The notes: generated by a model from the letters alone, not told the origin. Counted from the first letter of the stretch, positions 7,931 through 18,300 are shown. The stretch: 64,000 nt of DNA from Bin5 sp965208965 (GCA_965208965.1 OZ242384.1:5208001-5272000), one strand, 5' to 3'. Made by a program: numbers and translations.

Positions 7931-9274
7931 ATGGCAGAGCTTCGTGCCCAGAGCGGCGGTCCGGCCCGTTCCGCCACGCAGGAGGAAGGAACCGAGCGAG
8001 TGAAGGAGAGCGCGTTTACGATGGACACGTCCAGCATCAAGTACGGGCCGGGCGTAACCCGCGAAGTCGGTTTTGACATGAAAAGGCTGGGCGCAAAGCG
8101 GGTGATGGTGGTCACCGACCCCAGGTTGGCTGACGGCGAGCCGGTGGCGGTCGCGATGGCGGCCCTACGGGCGGAGGGCATCGATGCGGTCCTCTACGAT
8201 CAGGTCCGCGTCGAGCCGACCGACGTTTCCTTCCTGCACGCCATCGAGTTTGCAAGCGACGGCAACTTTGAAGGCTATCTCTCAGTAGGGGGCGGCTCGA
8301 CTATCGATACGGCAAAGGCGGCCAACCTCTACGCCACCTACCCAGCCGACTTTCTGGACTACGTCAATCCTCCCATCGGCAGGGGGGTCCCGGTTCCCGG
8401 CGCGTTGCGGCCGCATATTGCCGTGCCTACGACGGCAGGAACCGGCAGTGAGACAACGGGCGTCGCGATCTGCGATCTTACGGATATGCATTTAAAGACC
8501 GGTATCGCTCACAGGGCATTGCGGCCTCTTATCGGCGTCCTCGATCCGTACAATACGCGGACGCTGCCGCAGATGGCCGCCGCCGCCACGGGGCTGGACG
8601 TCTTGAGCCATGCGTTGGAATCGCTGACCGCGCTGCCCTACGACGGCCGCGTCGCGCCCGAGTCGCCCGAGTTGAGGCCAGCCTACCAGGGGGCCAACCC
8701 AATCAGCGACATCTGGGCGACTAAAGCGATCGAAATGGTCTCGGCGAACATTGTGCGTGCGATCCAGGACACTGAGGATGACGAGGCCCGCAGCGCGATG
8801 CTGCTTGCCGCGGCTTACGCAGGCATCGGATTCGGCAACGCGGGCGTCCATCTGCCACACGGCATGAGCTACCCCGTCAGTGGGATGGTACGGGACTACA
8901 GACCGCCGGGGTACCCGCCGGATCACCCCATCATTCCGCACGGGATGGCGGTTATTCTCAACGCGCCGGCCGTTTTTCGGTTTACGGCATCGACAAATCC
9001 TGAGAAGCACCTGGAGGCGGCGCGGCTCATGGGCGTCGACACGACGGGCGCGGCCGCAGAAGACGCGGGCGAGCTGCTGGCGGGGGCGATTATCAGCCTG
9101 ATGCAGAAGACCGGCGTGCCGAACGGCCTGGGGGCGATCGGATTTACGGAGGCCGATATTCCGGCGCTGGTCGAGGGAACTTTGCCGCAGCACCGGGTGA
9201 CCAAGCTCTCGCCGCGACCGGCGAAGGCGCACGATCTGGAGGCGCTGTTCCGGGATGCGATGAAATACTGGTAG
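7931..9274 (+). CDS. Hydroxyacid-oxoacid transhydrogenase (iron-containing alcohol dehydrogenase family)
   Basis: This 447-residue type III (iron-dependent) dehydrogenase matches the ADHFE1/HOT branch, which converts 4-hydroxybutyrate plus 2-oxoglutarate to succinic semialdehyde plus D-2-hydroxyglutarate. Recognisable segments are the N-terminal SSIKYGPGVTREVG, the nucleotide-site GGGSTIDTAKAANLY, PTTAGTGSETTG, the metal-region TGLDVLSHALESLTA, HLPHGMSYPVSG and IPHGMAVILNAPAVF. The first 30 residues are a poorly conserved extension. AAGGAGAG precedes the ATG by about 8 nt. The next gene, on the opposite strand and facing it, is a D-2-hydroxyglutarate dehydrogenase-like flavoprotein, which would recycle the product. 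An ordinary Fe-alcohol dehydrogenase is the alternative. Confidence 0.87.
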   Translation: MAELRAQSGGPARSATQEEGTERVKESAFTMDTSSIKYGPGVTREVGFDMKRLGAKRVMVVTDPRLADGEPVAVAMAALRAEGIDAVLYDQVRVEPTDVSFLHAIEFASDGNFEGYLSVGGGSTIDTAKAANLYATYPADFLDYVNPPIGRGVPVPGALRPHIAVPTTAGTGSETTGVAICDLTDMHLKTGIAHRALRPLIGVLDPYNTRTLPQMAAAATGLDVLSHALESLTALPYDGRVAPESPELRPAYQGANPISDIWATKAIEMVSANIVRAIQDTEDDEARSAMLLAAAYAGIGFGNAGVHLPHGMSYPVSGMVRDYRPPGYPPDHPIIPHGMAVILNAPAVFRFTASTNPEKHLEAARLMGVDTTGAAAEDAGELLAGAIISLMQKTGVPNGLGAIGFTEADIPALVEGTLPQHRVTKLSPRPAKAHDLEALFRDAMKYW

Positions 9275-9373
9275 ATTGGAAGTTGGCGGCGCAGCTTCGC
9301 GATAGGCGCTCGCGTAGGCCGCGGTCCACTTGGGGGCGAGATGCAAAGGAGGCGTCCGCGGCGTAGGCGGCTC

Positions 9374-12300
9374 CTACTTGAGCGCTTTGGCCAGTATCTG
9401 AGCCATGTGCAGGGGCACCCGCCCAGCAAACTGTTCTATCTGGTCGCGGCAGCTGGTACCGCTGGCGACGAGCAAAGAGCCTGCGGGCAACTCGCGTACC
9501 GCCGGGAAGAGCCGTTCCTCCCCGATGTCACGGCTTACCTCGAAATGCCCCTTCCCATATCCGAAATCTCCCGCCATGCCGCAGCAGCCGCTGTCGATAA
9601 CCTGCACAGCGTATCCGGCCGCGCGCAGTGCCGCCAGGCTGGCCTCGTTTCCGATCAGCGCTTTTTGGTGACAGTGACCGTGGAGAGAGACGGTACCCGG
9701 CTCGTCGCGCCAGATTCCGGAGAAGCCGGAACCAGGCGTGTCGGTACCCTCTTGGCTTCCGTCCTTGTTCTCCTCCGGGGCAGCAGCCTCGCGGGCGATG
9801 AATTCGTCGAATGTAAGCGCGTGTTCGGCGACGATCTGCGCGCTTTCGCGGTCGGTGGCAAGCTCCAGGTATTCGTCCCGCAGCGTGAGGATGCAGCTGG
9901 GCTCCAGGCCGACGATTGGCAGACCCTGGCGGGCGAAGGGAGCGAGCAGTCCCACGTTTCTGTCGACCCATCCGCGCACCTTGTCGGCCTGGCCGCCAGT
10001 GATGAGCGGCCGTCCGCAGCAGGCGCGTCCCTCGGCCAGACGCACGTCATAGCCGGCCGTCTCGAGGACGTGTACTGCGGCCTGCCCGATCTCCGGATGG
10101 TTGTACTCGGCCCAAGTGTCATGAAAGAGAATGACCGAGCCCCGACTCTTCCCGTTCGAGGCGTTTGCCCCCGCGGCCGCGGTGCGGCGGGCAAACCAGT
10201 CCGAGAGGGGCTGCCGGGCGTATGCGGGCAGATTCCGGCGCGGATCGATGCCGATGCGGGCGAGAACTGCCTTTACGAGCGCCGATTTCATCCCCCAGTT
10301 GACAAGCGGTATCAGTGGCCGGCCAAATCGAAACAGTAACCGGTTCAACGTGGGTAGCAGGCCCATCAGCCGGTTGAAGAGGGGCAGCCCATTGCGGTCA
10401 TAGTAGTGGACCAGGTACTCGGCTTTGATGCGCGCCATGTCCACTGCCGAAGGACATTCACTCTTGCAGGCTTTGCAGCCGATGCAGAGGTCCATCACCT
10501 CATACATTTGGGGTGAGAACAGCTCTCCGCGGGGAATGCGGCCGGCCATAGCGTTGCGCAGGGCATTGGCGCGGCCGCGGGTCGTGTCCTTCTCATCTTT
10601 GGTGGCGATATAGCTGGGGCACATTGTGCCGGCGCCGAGTTTGCGGCAGACGCCGGCGCCGTTGCACATTTCGATTGCACCGGCGTAGCCGAAGTCGCTG
10701 CTCCAGTCGAAAACGGTCTGAAGTTGAATGGTGTCGTACTCTTTGCCGAAACGGAGATTCTCAGTTGAGGGGGGTGCGTCGATGATTTTGCCCGGGTTCA
10801 TGCGGTTATCCGGGTCAAAGACCTCCTTCACCCGGCGCATGGCGCCGTAGAGCTCCGGGCCGAACAGACGCGGATGAAGATAGCTGCGGGCCAGCCCGTC
10901 TCCATGCTCACCGCTCATGGCGCCACCGTAGCTCAATGCCAAATCGCAAGCATGCTCGCCGACTTTGCGCAGTGTGTCGATGCCGGTCTGGTTTTTCAGA
11001 TTGAGAAGAGGCCGCACATGAAGGCAGCCCGCGGAAGCGTGGGCGTAGACTGCGATGCCGGGGACATCTTCCTGTTCTCCGCAGAAGTCAAGAATCTTCC
11101 GCAGATATTCGGCAAGCTTCTCCTGCGGCACGGTCGTATCCTCGATACCGGGTACAGGCTTGTAGTCGCCGCGACGGCCCATGAGAATGTTGAGGCCGGC
11201 TTTGCGCACATCCCACACATCTTTCTGGCGGGTCGGATCCAGAATCTTGACGACAGTACTGCGCCAGCCGCGTGAGTGCAGGAGGCGCTCGAGGCCTTCC
11301 AATTTGGCGGACAGTTCGCGCTCCTCGGTACCATAGAATTCGGTCAGCAGCACCGCCTCCGGGTCGCCGACGACAAAGTGAAGCCTCTTGGCCCACTCCG
11401 GTTGGGCGCGGGCCAGATCCATCAGGTGCTTGTCCAGGAGCTCGGATGCGCTGGGACTCGTTTCCAGGATATCGGGAATGGCGGCGCAGGCGTCGACGAG
11501 GCGGTCGAAGTGGACGACGGCAAGCGCGGTCATTTCGGGTTTGGGAACCAGTTTCAGTGTTGCACTGGTAACGGTTGCGAGCGTGCCTTCACTGCCGGCG
11601 AGAAGCTGGCTGAGGTTAATCCGGTCGATCTGGGAGGAATCGCAGTATTCAGAGCGGTAGAGTTTGTCGAATCCCAGCCGTGCACGCAGGAGCGAGGCGC
11701 GCTCACCACCGCGGCCATCTCCATTGGAGGCGGCTTCGTCCATGAGAAGCGCGTGCATGAGGCGGTCGAGCCCGTATCCGGAGACACGGCGCCAGTGGCG
11801 CGGCCAGCGCTCCAGAATCTGCTCAAACTGAGCACGCACGATAGCGGGAACTTCGCGATAAATTTGTGATTCGAGTGAGTCGCCGCGACCGCGAGTTTCC
11901 AGCTCTGCAGAGGAGACAGGGCCGAAGCGGGTCATGGAGCCGTCGCTGAGGACGACGTTGGTCTCCAGCAGATTATCGGCCATCATGCCGTAGAGGATGC
12001 TGTGGCTGCCGGTGGCATTGTTGCCGATTGAGCCGCCAATCGAGGCACGGTCAGCGCTGGCAGGGTCCGGCCCGAGCATGAGACCGAGGGGTGCCAGCGT
12101 CCGGTTGAGAATTCCTATGGAGACACCAGACTGGACGGTAACGGCGCCGGCTTCCGCGTCCACTGCCAGGATGCGGTCCATGTATTTGGTCATGTCGATG
12201 ACCAGTCCGGGGCCAACGCACTGGCCGGCCAGCGAGCTGCCGCCGCCCCTCGGCAGGAGGGGGACACGATGGCGTGCGGCCAGCTCCACGGCCGCCTGCA

Positions 12301-12517
12301 CGTCATCTTCCGACCGGGGAATGACTGCGCCCAGAGGTTGGATCTGATACTGGCTGGCGTCGGTGCTGTAAAGCATGCGACTGTAGCCATCGAAACGCAC
12401 CTCGCCCTCGACAACCTGCTCCAACTCATGGACCAGTTCCCGCGTCTCCTGGGAAGACTCAACAAAAGAGGCTGACGTCAAGGTGGCAGGACTCTGTGGC
12501 GGGGTGTACAGCGTCAT
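9374..12517 (-). CDS. FAD/4Fe-4S oxidoreductase, YdiJ-like D-2-hydroxyglutarate dehydrogenase
   Basis: This 1047-residue protein combines, in order, a PCMH-type FAD-binding domain (PRGGGSSLAGQCVGPGLVIDM, about residues 90-110), an FAD-oxidase C-terminal domain with GEHGDGLARSYL, a ferredoxin-like domain with CIGCKACKSECP, and CCG domains (CCGRPLITGG and SGCCGMAGDFGYGKG). Length and domain order match YdiJ-type D-2-hydroxyglutarate dehydrogenases (about 1018 residues in E. coli) and fused GlcD/GlcF-like D-lactate dehydrogenases. The cluster-binding stretch before the ferredoxin motif (GAGVCRKLGAGTMCPSY) is also family-typical. Electrons probably go to the quinone pool. It faces the hydroxyacid-oxoacid transhydrogenase gene across 99 bp, supporting D-2-hydroxyglutarate as substrate; D-lactate or glycolate is possible. 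Confidence 0.88.
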   Translation of the reverse strand: MTLYTPPQSPATLTSASFVESSQETRELVHELEQVVEGEVRFDGYSRMLYSTDASQYQIQPLGAVIPRSEDDVQAAVELAARHRVPLLPRGGGSSLAGQCVGPGLVIDMTKYMDRILAVDAEAGAVTVQSGVSIGILNRTLAPLGLMLGPDPASADRASIGGSIGNNATGSHSILYGMMADNLLETNVVLSDGSMTRFGPVSSAELETRGRGDSLESQIYREVPAIVRAQFEQILERWPRHWRRVSGYGLDRLMHALLMDEAASNGDGRGGERASLLRARLGFDKLYRSEYCDSSQIDRINLSQLLAGSEGTLATVTSATLKLVPKPEMTALAVVHFDRLVDACAAIPDILETSPSASELLDKHLMDLARAQPEWAKRLHFVVGDPEAVLLTEFYGTEERELSAKLEGLERLLHSRGWRSTVVKILDPTRQKDVWDVRKAGLNILMGRRGDYKPVPGIEDTTVPQEKLAEYLRKILDFCGEQEDVPGIAVYAHASAGCLHVRPLLNLKNQTGIDTLRKVGEHACDLALSYGGAMSGEHGDGLARSYLHPRLFGPELYGAMRRVKEVFDPDNRMNPGKIIDAPPSTENLRFGKEYDTIQLQTVFDWSSDFGYAGAIEMCNGAGVCRKLGAGTMCPSYIATKDEKDTTRGRANALRNAMAGRIPRGELFSPQMYEVMDLCIGCKACKSECPSAVDMARIKAEYLVHYYDRNGLPLFNRLMGLLPTLNRLLFRFGRPLIPLVNWGMKSALVKAVLARIGIDPRRNLPAYARQPLSDWFARRTAAAGANASNGKSRGSVILFHDTWAEYNHPEIGQAAVHVLETAGYDVRLAEGRACCGRPLITGGQADKVRGWVDRNVGLLAPFARQGLPIVGLEPSCILTLRDEYLELATDRESAQIVAEHALTFDEFIAREAAAPEENKDGSQEGTDTPGSGFSGIWRDEPGTVSLHGHCHQKALIGNEASLAALRAAGYAVQVIDSGCCGMAGDFGYGKGHFEVSRDIGEERLFPAVRELPAGSLLVASGTSCRDQIEQFAGRVPLHMAQILAKALK

Positions 12518-12628
12518 AGTTGCATCGTCCTATATGTAGACGGTTTGTAGCGGCAATTGGGACTCTGACGGAGCGACGCCGGAGCCAGTTCGAGACTCCT
12601 TGCGGAAAGGATTGGATTCCGCTGCACT

Positions 12629-12656
12629 TTAACAGAATCGACATCTACGGTATACT
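12629..12656 (+). promoter_or_regulatory. Candidate sigma-70-type promoter for glutaredoxin gene
   Basis: TTAACA (12629-12634, 5 of 6 to the -35 consensus) is separated by 16 nt from TATACT (12651-12656, 5 of 6 to the -10 consensus). The start would lie about 100 nt before the glutaredoxin ATG. The divergent flavoprotein gene begins at 12517, so this region must hold both promoters. Confidence 0.5.
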
Positions 12657-12763
12657 CGCGTATCAATGCCGGAAGACGGGTCAGCAGACAATCTGACAAG
12701 ATCCGGTTCAATGATGCGCTGCAATTCCTTGTTCCAGTCCGGCTCGCACAACAGGAGAATCTA

Positions 12764-13030
12764 ATGTCCACTAGCGTAAACGGAAACGGCGCTCAGATCA
12801 AAATGTATACCACCGACTGGTGCCCGGATTGCTGGCGCGCGAAGTCGGTGATGCGGGGACAAGACGTCGAGTTCGAAGAGATCGACATCGAGGGCGATGA
12901 AGAGGCCAGAGAGCTTGTGCAGAAGCTCAATAAGGGCAACATGTCGGTGCCGACGATTGTATTTCCCGACGGCGATGTGTTGACCGAACCTTCCACGACG
13001 GTGTTGATGGCTAAGCTTTCCCAATTGTAG
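12764..13030 (+). CDS. Glutaredoxin-like / mycoredoxin-type thiol-disulfide oxidoreductase
   Basis: This small thioredoxin-fold protein (88 residues) has the redox motif CPDC at residues 20-23 after the beta strand IKMYTTDW. The family cis-proline loop is visible as NMSVPTIVFPDG, and the C-terminal helix as STTVLMAKLSQL. Such proteins (NrdH, mycoredoxin or glutaredoxin-like) reduce protein or low-molecular-weight thiol disulfides in the cytoplasm. AGGAGAA lies just upstream of the ATG. A GC-rich hairpin follows the stop codon, so it is probably a single-gene unit. The reducing partner is unknown. Confidence 0.9.
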   Translation: MSTSVNGNGAQIKMYTTDWCPDCWRAKSVMRGQDVEFEEIDIEGDEEARELVQKLNKGNMSVPTIVFPDGDVLTEPSTTVLMAKLSQL

Positions 13031-13045
13031 CCGCGTTTCCACCGC

Positions 13046-13066
13046 CCTGGCGGCGCGACCGCCAGG
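13046..13066 (+). terminator. GC-rich hairpin after glutaredoxin gene
   Basis: CCTGGCGG (13046-13053) and CCGCCAGG (13059-13066) form a perfect 8-bp stem with a 5-nt loop, 16 nt after the glutaredoxin stop. There is no clear T-run behind it, so intrinsic termination is uncertain. About 240 bp without a gene follow before the PPK2 gene. Confidence 0.45.
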
Positions 13067-13305
13067 TTCCGCCGGCAATTTGGGGAGGTCGTTCAGAGTC
13101 GAACCCGATCAGTCGGAGAAGTCATGCGAAGGGCGGCTGCGAAGACCCTTTTGTCCACGAAGGGCCGCGAAGAAGGTCAAAGGGCGCCGGAAAACTCTTT
13201 GGGTGAATGCGCGGATCAGCCGGGCTTTGCCCCCGCGAATCGCCGAGGCCCTGCATCTTGCTCCCCTTTCCAACTTTTCCTAATTGAAAGGTAGGTCACC
13301 GAGGA

Positions 13306-14040
13306 ATGGAACACTCAATCCTGAATCATGTTGATCTGAGTCAGCGCCTGAAGCGAAAGGAGTACGAGCAACTTCTGGTCGAACGCCAGCAGGAGTTCCT
13401 GAAACTGCGTTTGAAGCTGGGTGGTCAGATCGGGGGCAAGCTGGGTCCTCCCCTCCTGATACTTTTCGAGGGCTGGGACGCGGCGGGGAAGGGCGGCTGC
13501 ATCCGGCGGCTGACGGCGCCGTTGGACCCGCGCCACTTTTCGGTTTTCCAGTACCAGGCGCCAGACGATCGAGAGAAGAGGCACCACTTTCTCTGGCGCT
13601 TCTGGCCAGCGGTTCCCGGCAAGGGGGGCATGTGCATATTCGACCGCACCTGGTATGGGCGCGTACTGGTGGAGCGCGTGGAGGGATTTGCCAGCGTACC
13701 GGACTGGCGGCGGGCGTATGAGGAGATCCGGCACTGGGAGTCGCTCCTGGTTTCCGACGGCATGATCCTGATCAAGTTTTTCCTTCATATCTCTTCGAAG
13801 GAACAGAAGCGGCGCTTCGAAAGCCGGGCAGAGGACCCTCTGCGCCAGTGGAAGCTCACCGACGAGGACTGGCGCAACCGGAAGAAACGCCAGGCGTACA
13901 ATGAGGCGATTGTTGAGATGGTGGAGAGGACGGATACGGTGATGGCGCCGTGGACGATCGTGGCCGCCGAACAGAAACGATTTGCCCGCATCAAGGTTCT
14001 GGAGACGGTGAACCAGAGCATTGAGGCCGCATTGGGCTGA
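13306..14040 (+). CDS. Polyphosphate kinase 2 (PPK2) family protein
   Basis: This 244-residue PPK2-family phosphotransferase uses polyphosphate to phosphorylate nucleoside mono- or diphosphates, or the reverse. The Walker A motif GWDAAGKGG is at residues 56-64 and the Walker B-like IFDRTWYGRV is near residue 113. RFWPAVPGKGG, the lid-region SSKEQKRRFESRAEDP and WKLTDEDWRNR with the terminal MAPWTIVAAEQKRFAR segment are all family-typical. The length fits a single PPK2 domain. The ATG at 13306 has GAGGA directly against it and an AAGGTAGG about 12 nt upstream, so initiation strength is unclear. Nucleotide specificity (class I, II or III) cannot be set by eye. Confidence 0.93.
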   Translation: MEHSILNHVDLSQRLKRKEYEQLLVERQQEFLKLRLKLGGQIGGKLGPPLLILFEGWDAAGKGGCIRRLTAPLDPRHFSVFQYQAPDDREKRHHFLWRFWPAVPGKGGMCIFDRTWYGRVLVERVEGFASVPDWRRAYEEIRHWESLLVSDGMILIKFFLHISSKEQKRRFESRAEDPLRQWKLTDEDWRNRKKRQAYNEAIVEMVERTDTVMAPWTIVAAEQKRFARIKVLETVNQSIEAALG

Positions 14041-14120
14041 ACGACAGCGGCGGCAGACATGACACTGACCTATCCACGGGGCTTTGCAAGCGTACGAGTT
14101 TCTCAGTCTCTGTCAATCTG

Positions 14121-14888
14121 ATGACCCTTACGGACAAAGTTGCGATTATTACAGGGGCGGCGTCCGGGATCGGGCGGGCCTGCGCAGAGCGTTTTCTGGA
14201 GGAAGGCGCAGTCGTAGTCGCGGCCGATATCGACGGCGCCGGGCTGGAGAGGCTGGCTGCGGAAAACGCCCAAGGCAGGCTGCATACGGTTCTCTGTGAT
14301 GTGACGAAACGGGCGGACGCAGAGTCAAGCGCGGCGAAAGCGCTCTCGCTCGGCGGCAGGCTCGACTGTCTGGTCAATTCGGCGGGGATCACGCCGCGCA
14401 CGCTGCCTCCTGAGGCCGACTTTGAAGCGCGTTGGGACGCTGTGATGGAGGTGAATGCCAAGGGCGTATTCCTGATGTCGTACGCGGCGTTGGAGGTGAT
14501 GCGACCGGCGGGGCACGGCTCGATCGTAAACCTGGTCTCTGTAATGAGCATGGTCGGCTACCCGACTTCGCTGCCTTTTTCGGACGGCTTTACGGCTTAC
14601 CCGCACAGCAAGGGAGCCGTGGCGCAGATGACCAAGGAGATGGGTGTGCGCTTTGCGGTGGAGGGTGTGCGAATCAATGCGGTTGCGCCCGGGTTCGTCT
14701 ATTCGCCGCTCACTGAGAACGTAGTCGGCAACCCGGAGGTGCATGCGGAGATGAAGCGGCTGCACCCGATGGGGCGGATGGGGCAGCCGGAGGAGATTGC
14801 GTCGGTGGTGGCGTTTCTGGCGTCAGACGACGCTTCGTTTGTAACTGCGAGCGTGTGGCCGGTGGATGGGGGGTATACTGCGCAGTAG
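14121..14888 (+). CDS. Short-chain dehydrogenase/reductase
   Basis: This is a 255-residue classical SDR. The cofactor motif TGAASGIGRA follows the first strand, and AADIDG at the end of the second strand has an acidic residue that favours NAD over NADP. The NSAGIT motif, catalytic YPHSK, VAPGFVYSPLTENV and the closing VASVWPVDGGYTAQ are all present. No strong ribosome-binding site is seen before the ATG, which lies 80 bp after the PPK2 gene on the same strand. It is distinct from the SDR at 1832-2638. The substrate is unknown; sugar or polyol dehydrogenase-like activity is common in this group. Confidence 0.9.
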   Translation: MTLTDKVAIITGAASGIGRACAERFLEEGAVVVAADIDGAGLERLAAENAQGRLHTVLCDVTKRADAESSAAKALSLGGRLDCLVNSAGITPRTLPPEADFEARWDAVMEVNAKGVFLMSYAALEVMRPAGHGSIVNLVSVMSMVGYPTSLPFSDGFTAYPHSKGAVAQMTKEMGVRFAVEGVRINAVAPGFVYSPLTENVVGNPEVHAEMKRLHPMGRMGQPEEIASVVAFLASDDASFVTASVWPVDGGYTAQ

Positions 14889-14904
14889 GAGAACAGTCCG
14901 GCAA

Positions 14905-15087
14905 CTATTCGCCATCGACTTCTACACCCAAATCAGCGAAAACTTCCCGCCAGGGACGGGCTGACGACGGGTCCGCCTGCCACTCTTCTAGCGCCCTAAT
15001 AGCCCTCCGGGCCGTCAAATGCTCTTCCAGTCTTTCGGGAAGAGGCATGTAGTAGATTAGGCGCAACAGGCAGTCCTTCAGAGTCAC
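14905..15087 (-). CDS. Small hypothetical protein, possible orphan antitoxin-like
   Basis: This 60-residue hydrophilic, charged protein starts MTLKDCLLRLIYYMPLPERL and ends EVFADLGVEVDGE. The GTG at 15087 is preceded by AGAGAGGA with 6 nt spacing, better than the earlier in-frame GTG at 15117, which would add 10 residues. The helical N terminus with a LxEHLTARRAIRALEEW amphipathic run recalls small antitoxin-like proteins, but no toxin gene adjoins it. It ends 16 bp from the convergent SDR gene. The 250 bp upstream (15088-15338) hold nothing recognisable. Function is not assigned. Confidence 0.5.
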   Translation of the reverse strand: MTLKDCLLRLIYYMPLPERLEEHLTARRAIRALEEWQADPSSARPWREVFADLGVEVDGE

Positions 15088-15338
15088 TTTTTTTCCTCTC
15101 TTCTCTACGCCCTCCACTCTCGCTCAGGTGCGAAGGGGATTTCCCGGAAGCAGACGCAGGTGGATGGACCAGTTGAACCTGTCATCGGGCGATTCCCGCA
15201 GGTGTGAGTCTGCCGACCGGTCCGACCTCAACGCGTTCTCCGCCAACCAAACTTGCTGTGCATAACACCACTCTTAAAACTACCCCATAATCGACGCCGG
15301 TGCAAAGTAAAACGTTTCAGGTAGTCACATAGAAACTG

Positions 15339-18300
15339 TTAAGGATTGGTTCCGCGCAACGCGCGCCACACTCGTTCAGGCGTGTAGGGGATCTCGCGAA
15401 TGCGGACGCCGGTGGCGTCGAAGATGGCGCTTGCGATAGCTGGGGCCATGCCGTCAATCGGGATTTCGGCTATTGCTTTGGCGCCGAAGGGGCCGGTCGG
15501 CTCGTAGGTCTGCACGAGGATCGTGTCCAGCTCCGGCATTTCGTGCGCGGCCAGGATACGGTAGTCGCCGAATCTGGCGATCTCCAACTTTCCCCTGTCG
15601 TCGTAGGGCATCTCTTCACACAGGGCGTAGCCAAGGGCCTGGGTCATGCCGCCTTCGACCTGGCCGCTGGCGGTTACCGGGTTTATGGCGATACCGCAGT
15701 CCACCGCCATCACCGCTTTCTCGACGGTAACCTGGCCGGTCTCCGTATCCACTTCCAGCGCGGCGTACTGTGCGGCAAAAGGAGGGGGGCTGACGTAGCT
15801 CATATGGCTGGCGGTAGCCATGATCTGATGCTGCTCCTCCTGATGGATGCTGTGAAGCGCCACCTTTTCCAATGTGACTTGCCGGCCATCGGGCGCCAGG
15901 ACTTTCTGATGCTCCAGCCAGAGTTGACCGGCGTCGAGACCCTGCAAGAGGTGCGCAGCCGCGTGGCGCCGGATCTGGAGGCCGACGTCCTCCGCGGCCT
16001 TGAGCACGGCGCCGCCTGAGATGTAGGTCGTGCTGCTTGCGTAGGCGCCGGTGTCGAAGGGCGTAAAGTCGGTATCGCTACTGTAGATGACGATCTGCTC
16101 CAGGGGAACGCCGAGCGCCTCGGCCGCGATCTGGGCCAGCACGGTATCGGAGCCTGTCCCCAAGTCGGTTGCGCCGACGAGAAGATTGAAGGAGCCGTCG
16201 TCGTTGAGCTTGATGCTGGCGGCGCCCATGTCGAGACCGGCGATGCCGGTACCGTGCATACAGATTGCCAGGCCGATGCCGCGGCGGACATGCGGTTGGT
16301 CGGGCGGTCTCTTCCAGCTGGCGTCGTGGCGCCGGTCCCAGCCGATGGAGGCGGCCCCGGCCTCGACACACTCTGCCAAGCCGCTGCTTTCAACCGTTTG
16401 CGGGAAACCCTCGCGCCCCTCACCCATGGCAACCGCCATCGGCAGCGTCTGCCCTTCCTTGACCCAGTTGATGCGCTTGAACTCCACCGGGTCGATCCCG
16501 AAGGCCAGGGCCATTTCCTCCATGTGCTGCTCCAGGCCGAAGAGGGCCTGGGGCGCGCCGTAGCCGCGGAAGGCGCCGGGCACGGGTTTGTTGGTATAGA
16601 CGACGTCACAGTCAAAGCGGGCTGCAGGCAGCCAGTAGGTGCTGAGGGCGCGAAAGCCGGTGACCATCTGAACCGTCAGACCGTGCGTCCCGTAGGCGCC
16701 CGTGTCGGCCAGGACTCGAACTTCCATGCCGACCAGCTTGCCGGAGGCGTCCACGCCGCTGCGAAAGCGTAACCGTTGCGGATGGCGCGTGCGGGCGGAA
16801 CGGAATTCCTGCTGGCGAGTGTACTCGAACTTGACCGGCCGGCCGGTGGCAATCGTCAGATGGGCGCAGAGGTCTTCGATCAGCATCTCCTGCTTGCCGC
16901 CGAAGCCGCCGCCGATACGCGGTTTCACAACACGGATGCGGCGAACCGGGAGGCCGAGCAGGGGGGCGACCATGCGGCGCACATGGAAGGGGACCTGGGT
17001 GCTGGTGCGAATAACCAGCCGGTCATCCTCGTCCCAGTAGGTAATGACGATGTGCGGCTCGATGCTGGCCTGCTGCACCTGGTGCACGCGGTATTCGCTC
17101 TCGAATACAAAGTGGGCAGATTCAAGGGCTGCGTCGACGTCGTTATGGTCCACAAGCAGTTTCACGGCGACATTGCTCTTGGCGTCGTGGATCATCTGCG
17201 CGTCCGTTTCGTCGTGGATCACGGGCGCGCCGGCCTGCATCGCTTCCTCGGGAGAAAACACGGCAGGCAGCTCTTCGTACTCGACTTTGATCCGTTCCAG
17301 CGCCTCCTGCACCAGCTCCGGGGTTTCCGCGGCGACGGTGGCCACCCGGTCGCCGACATAGCGCACCTTTGAATCCAGGCTGACCTGGTCGTAAGGGGGC
17401 GGCTGCGGGTAACTCTGGCCGCCGCTGGCGTAAATGACACGGGGCAGGTCGGCGTAGGTCTGCACGGCATGCACGCCGGGAAGCGTCAGCGCGTCCGACG
17501 TATCGATTGAGAGGATGCGGGCGTGGGCAACGGGGCTGGTCAGCAGGCCGCCGTAGAGCATTCCGGGGCGCTCCACATCGTCGGCAAAGACGGGGCGGCC
17601 CTTTGCCAATTTGACGGCGTCCACTTTTCGTTCCGGCTTGTTGACGACCTGGGTCCGCGGGGGCGCGACCGTAACCGGCACACTGCGGGTCTGCGTTTGG
17701 GTGTCCGGCCCACCGTCGTGCCAGCCGTTGGCAGGGGGCTGGTCGGTCGCCGGCCATTCGCCGGTAGCGGGGGCGTCGCGCACGTCGATGACCGGGGGCG
17801 GCGGCGTCTCGCCTTGCAGTTGCGCCGCTGCTCGGAGGATCGCCTGAACAGGTTTTACGTAGCCCGTGCAGCGGCAGAGGACTCCGGCGATCGCTTCGCG
17901 GACGGCGGCTTCGCCGGGCTGCGGGTCGCTGTCCAGCAGATGCTGAGCGGCCAGGATCTGGGCTGGCGTACAGTAGCCGCACTGGATTGCCCCGCAGTCG
18001 ATAAACTGCTGCTGCAACGCGGAAAGGCGAGGAGACAGGGACTCGACCCGGCTCCTTTCAGCGCCTTCCCCGTCTTCTTCGTCCAGGCCTTCGAGGGTGA
18101 CAACCGATGCGCCGTCGGCCTGCGAGGCCAGCAGGAGTCCGCTGTTGACAAGGCGATAGCTCTTCGGGGCGTCGGGCGTCCGGGTGAAGAGGATGGCGTC
18201 GGCGCCGCTCTCGCCGGTCTCGTCTCCATGCTTGACGCTGTAGATGCGCAGCCGCCGCAGGGTCGTTCGCAGAAGCTCACCGGGACGGACTTCGATCCGG

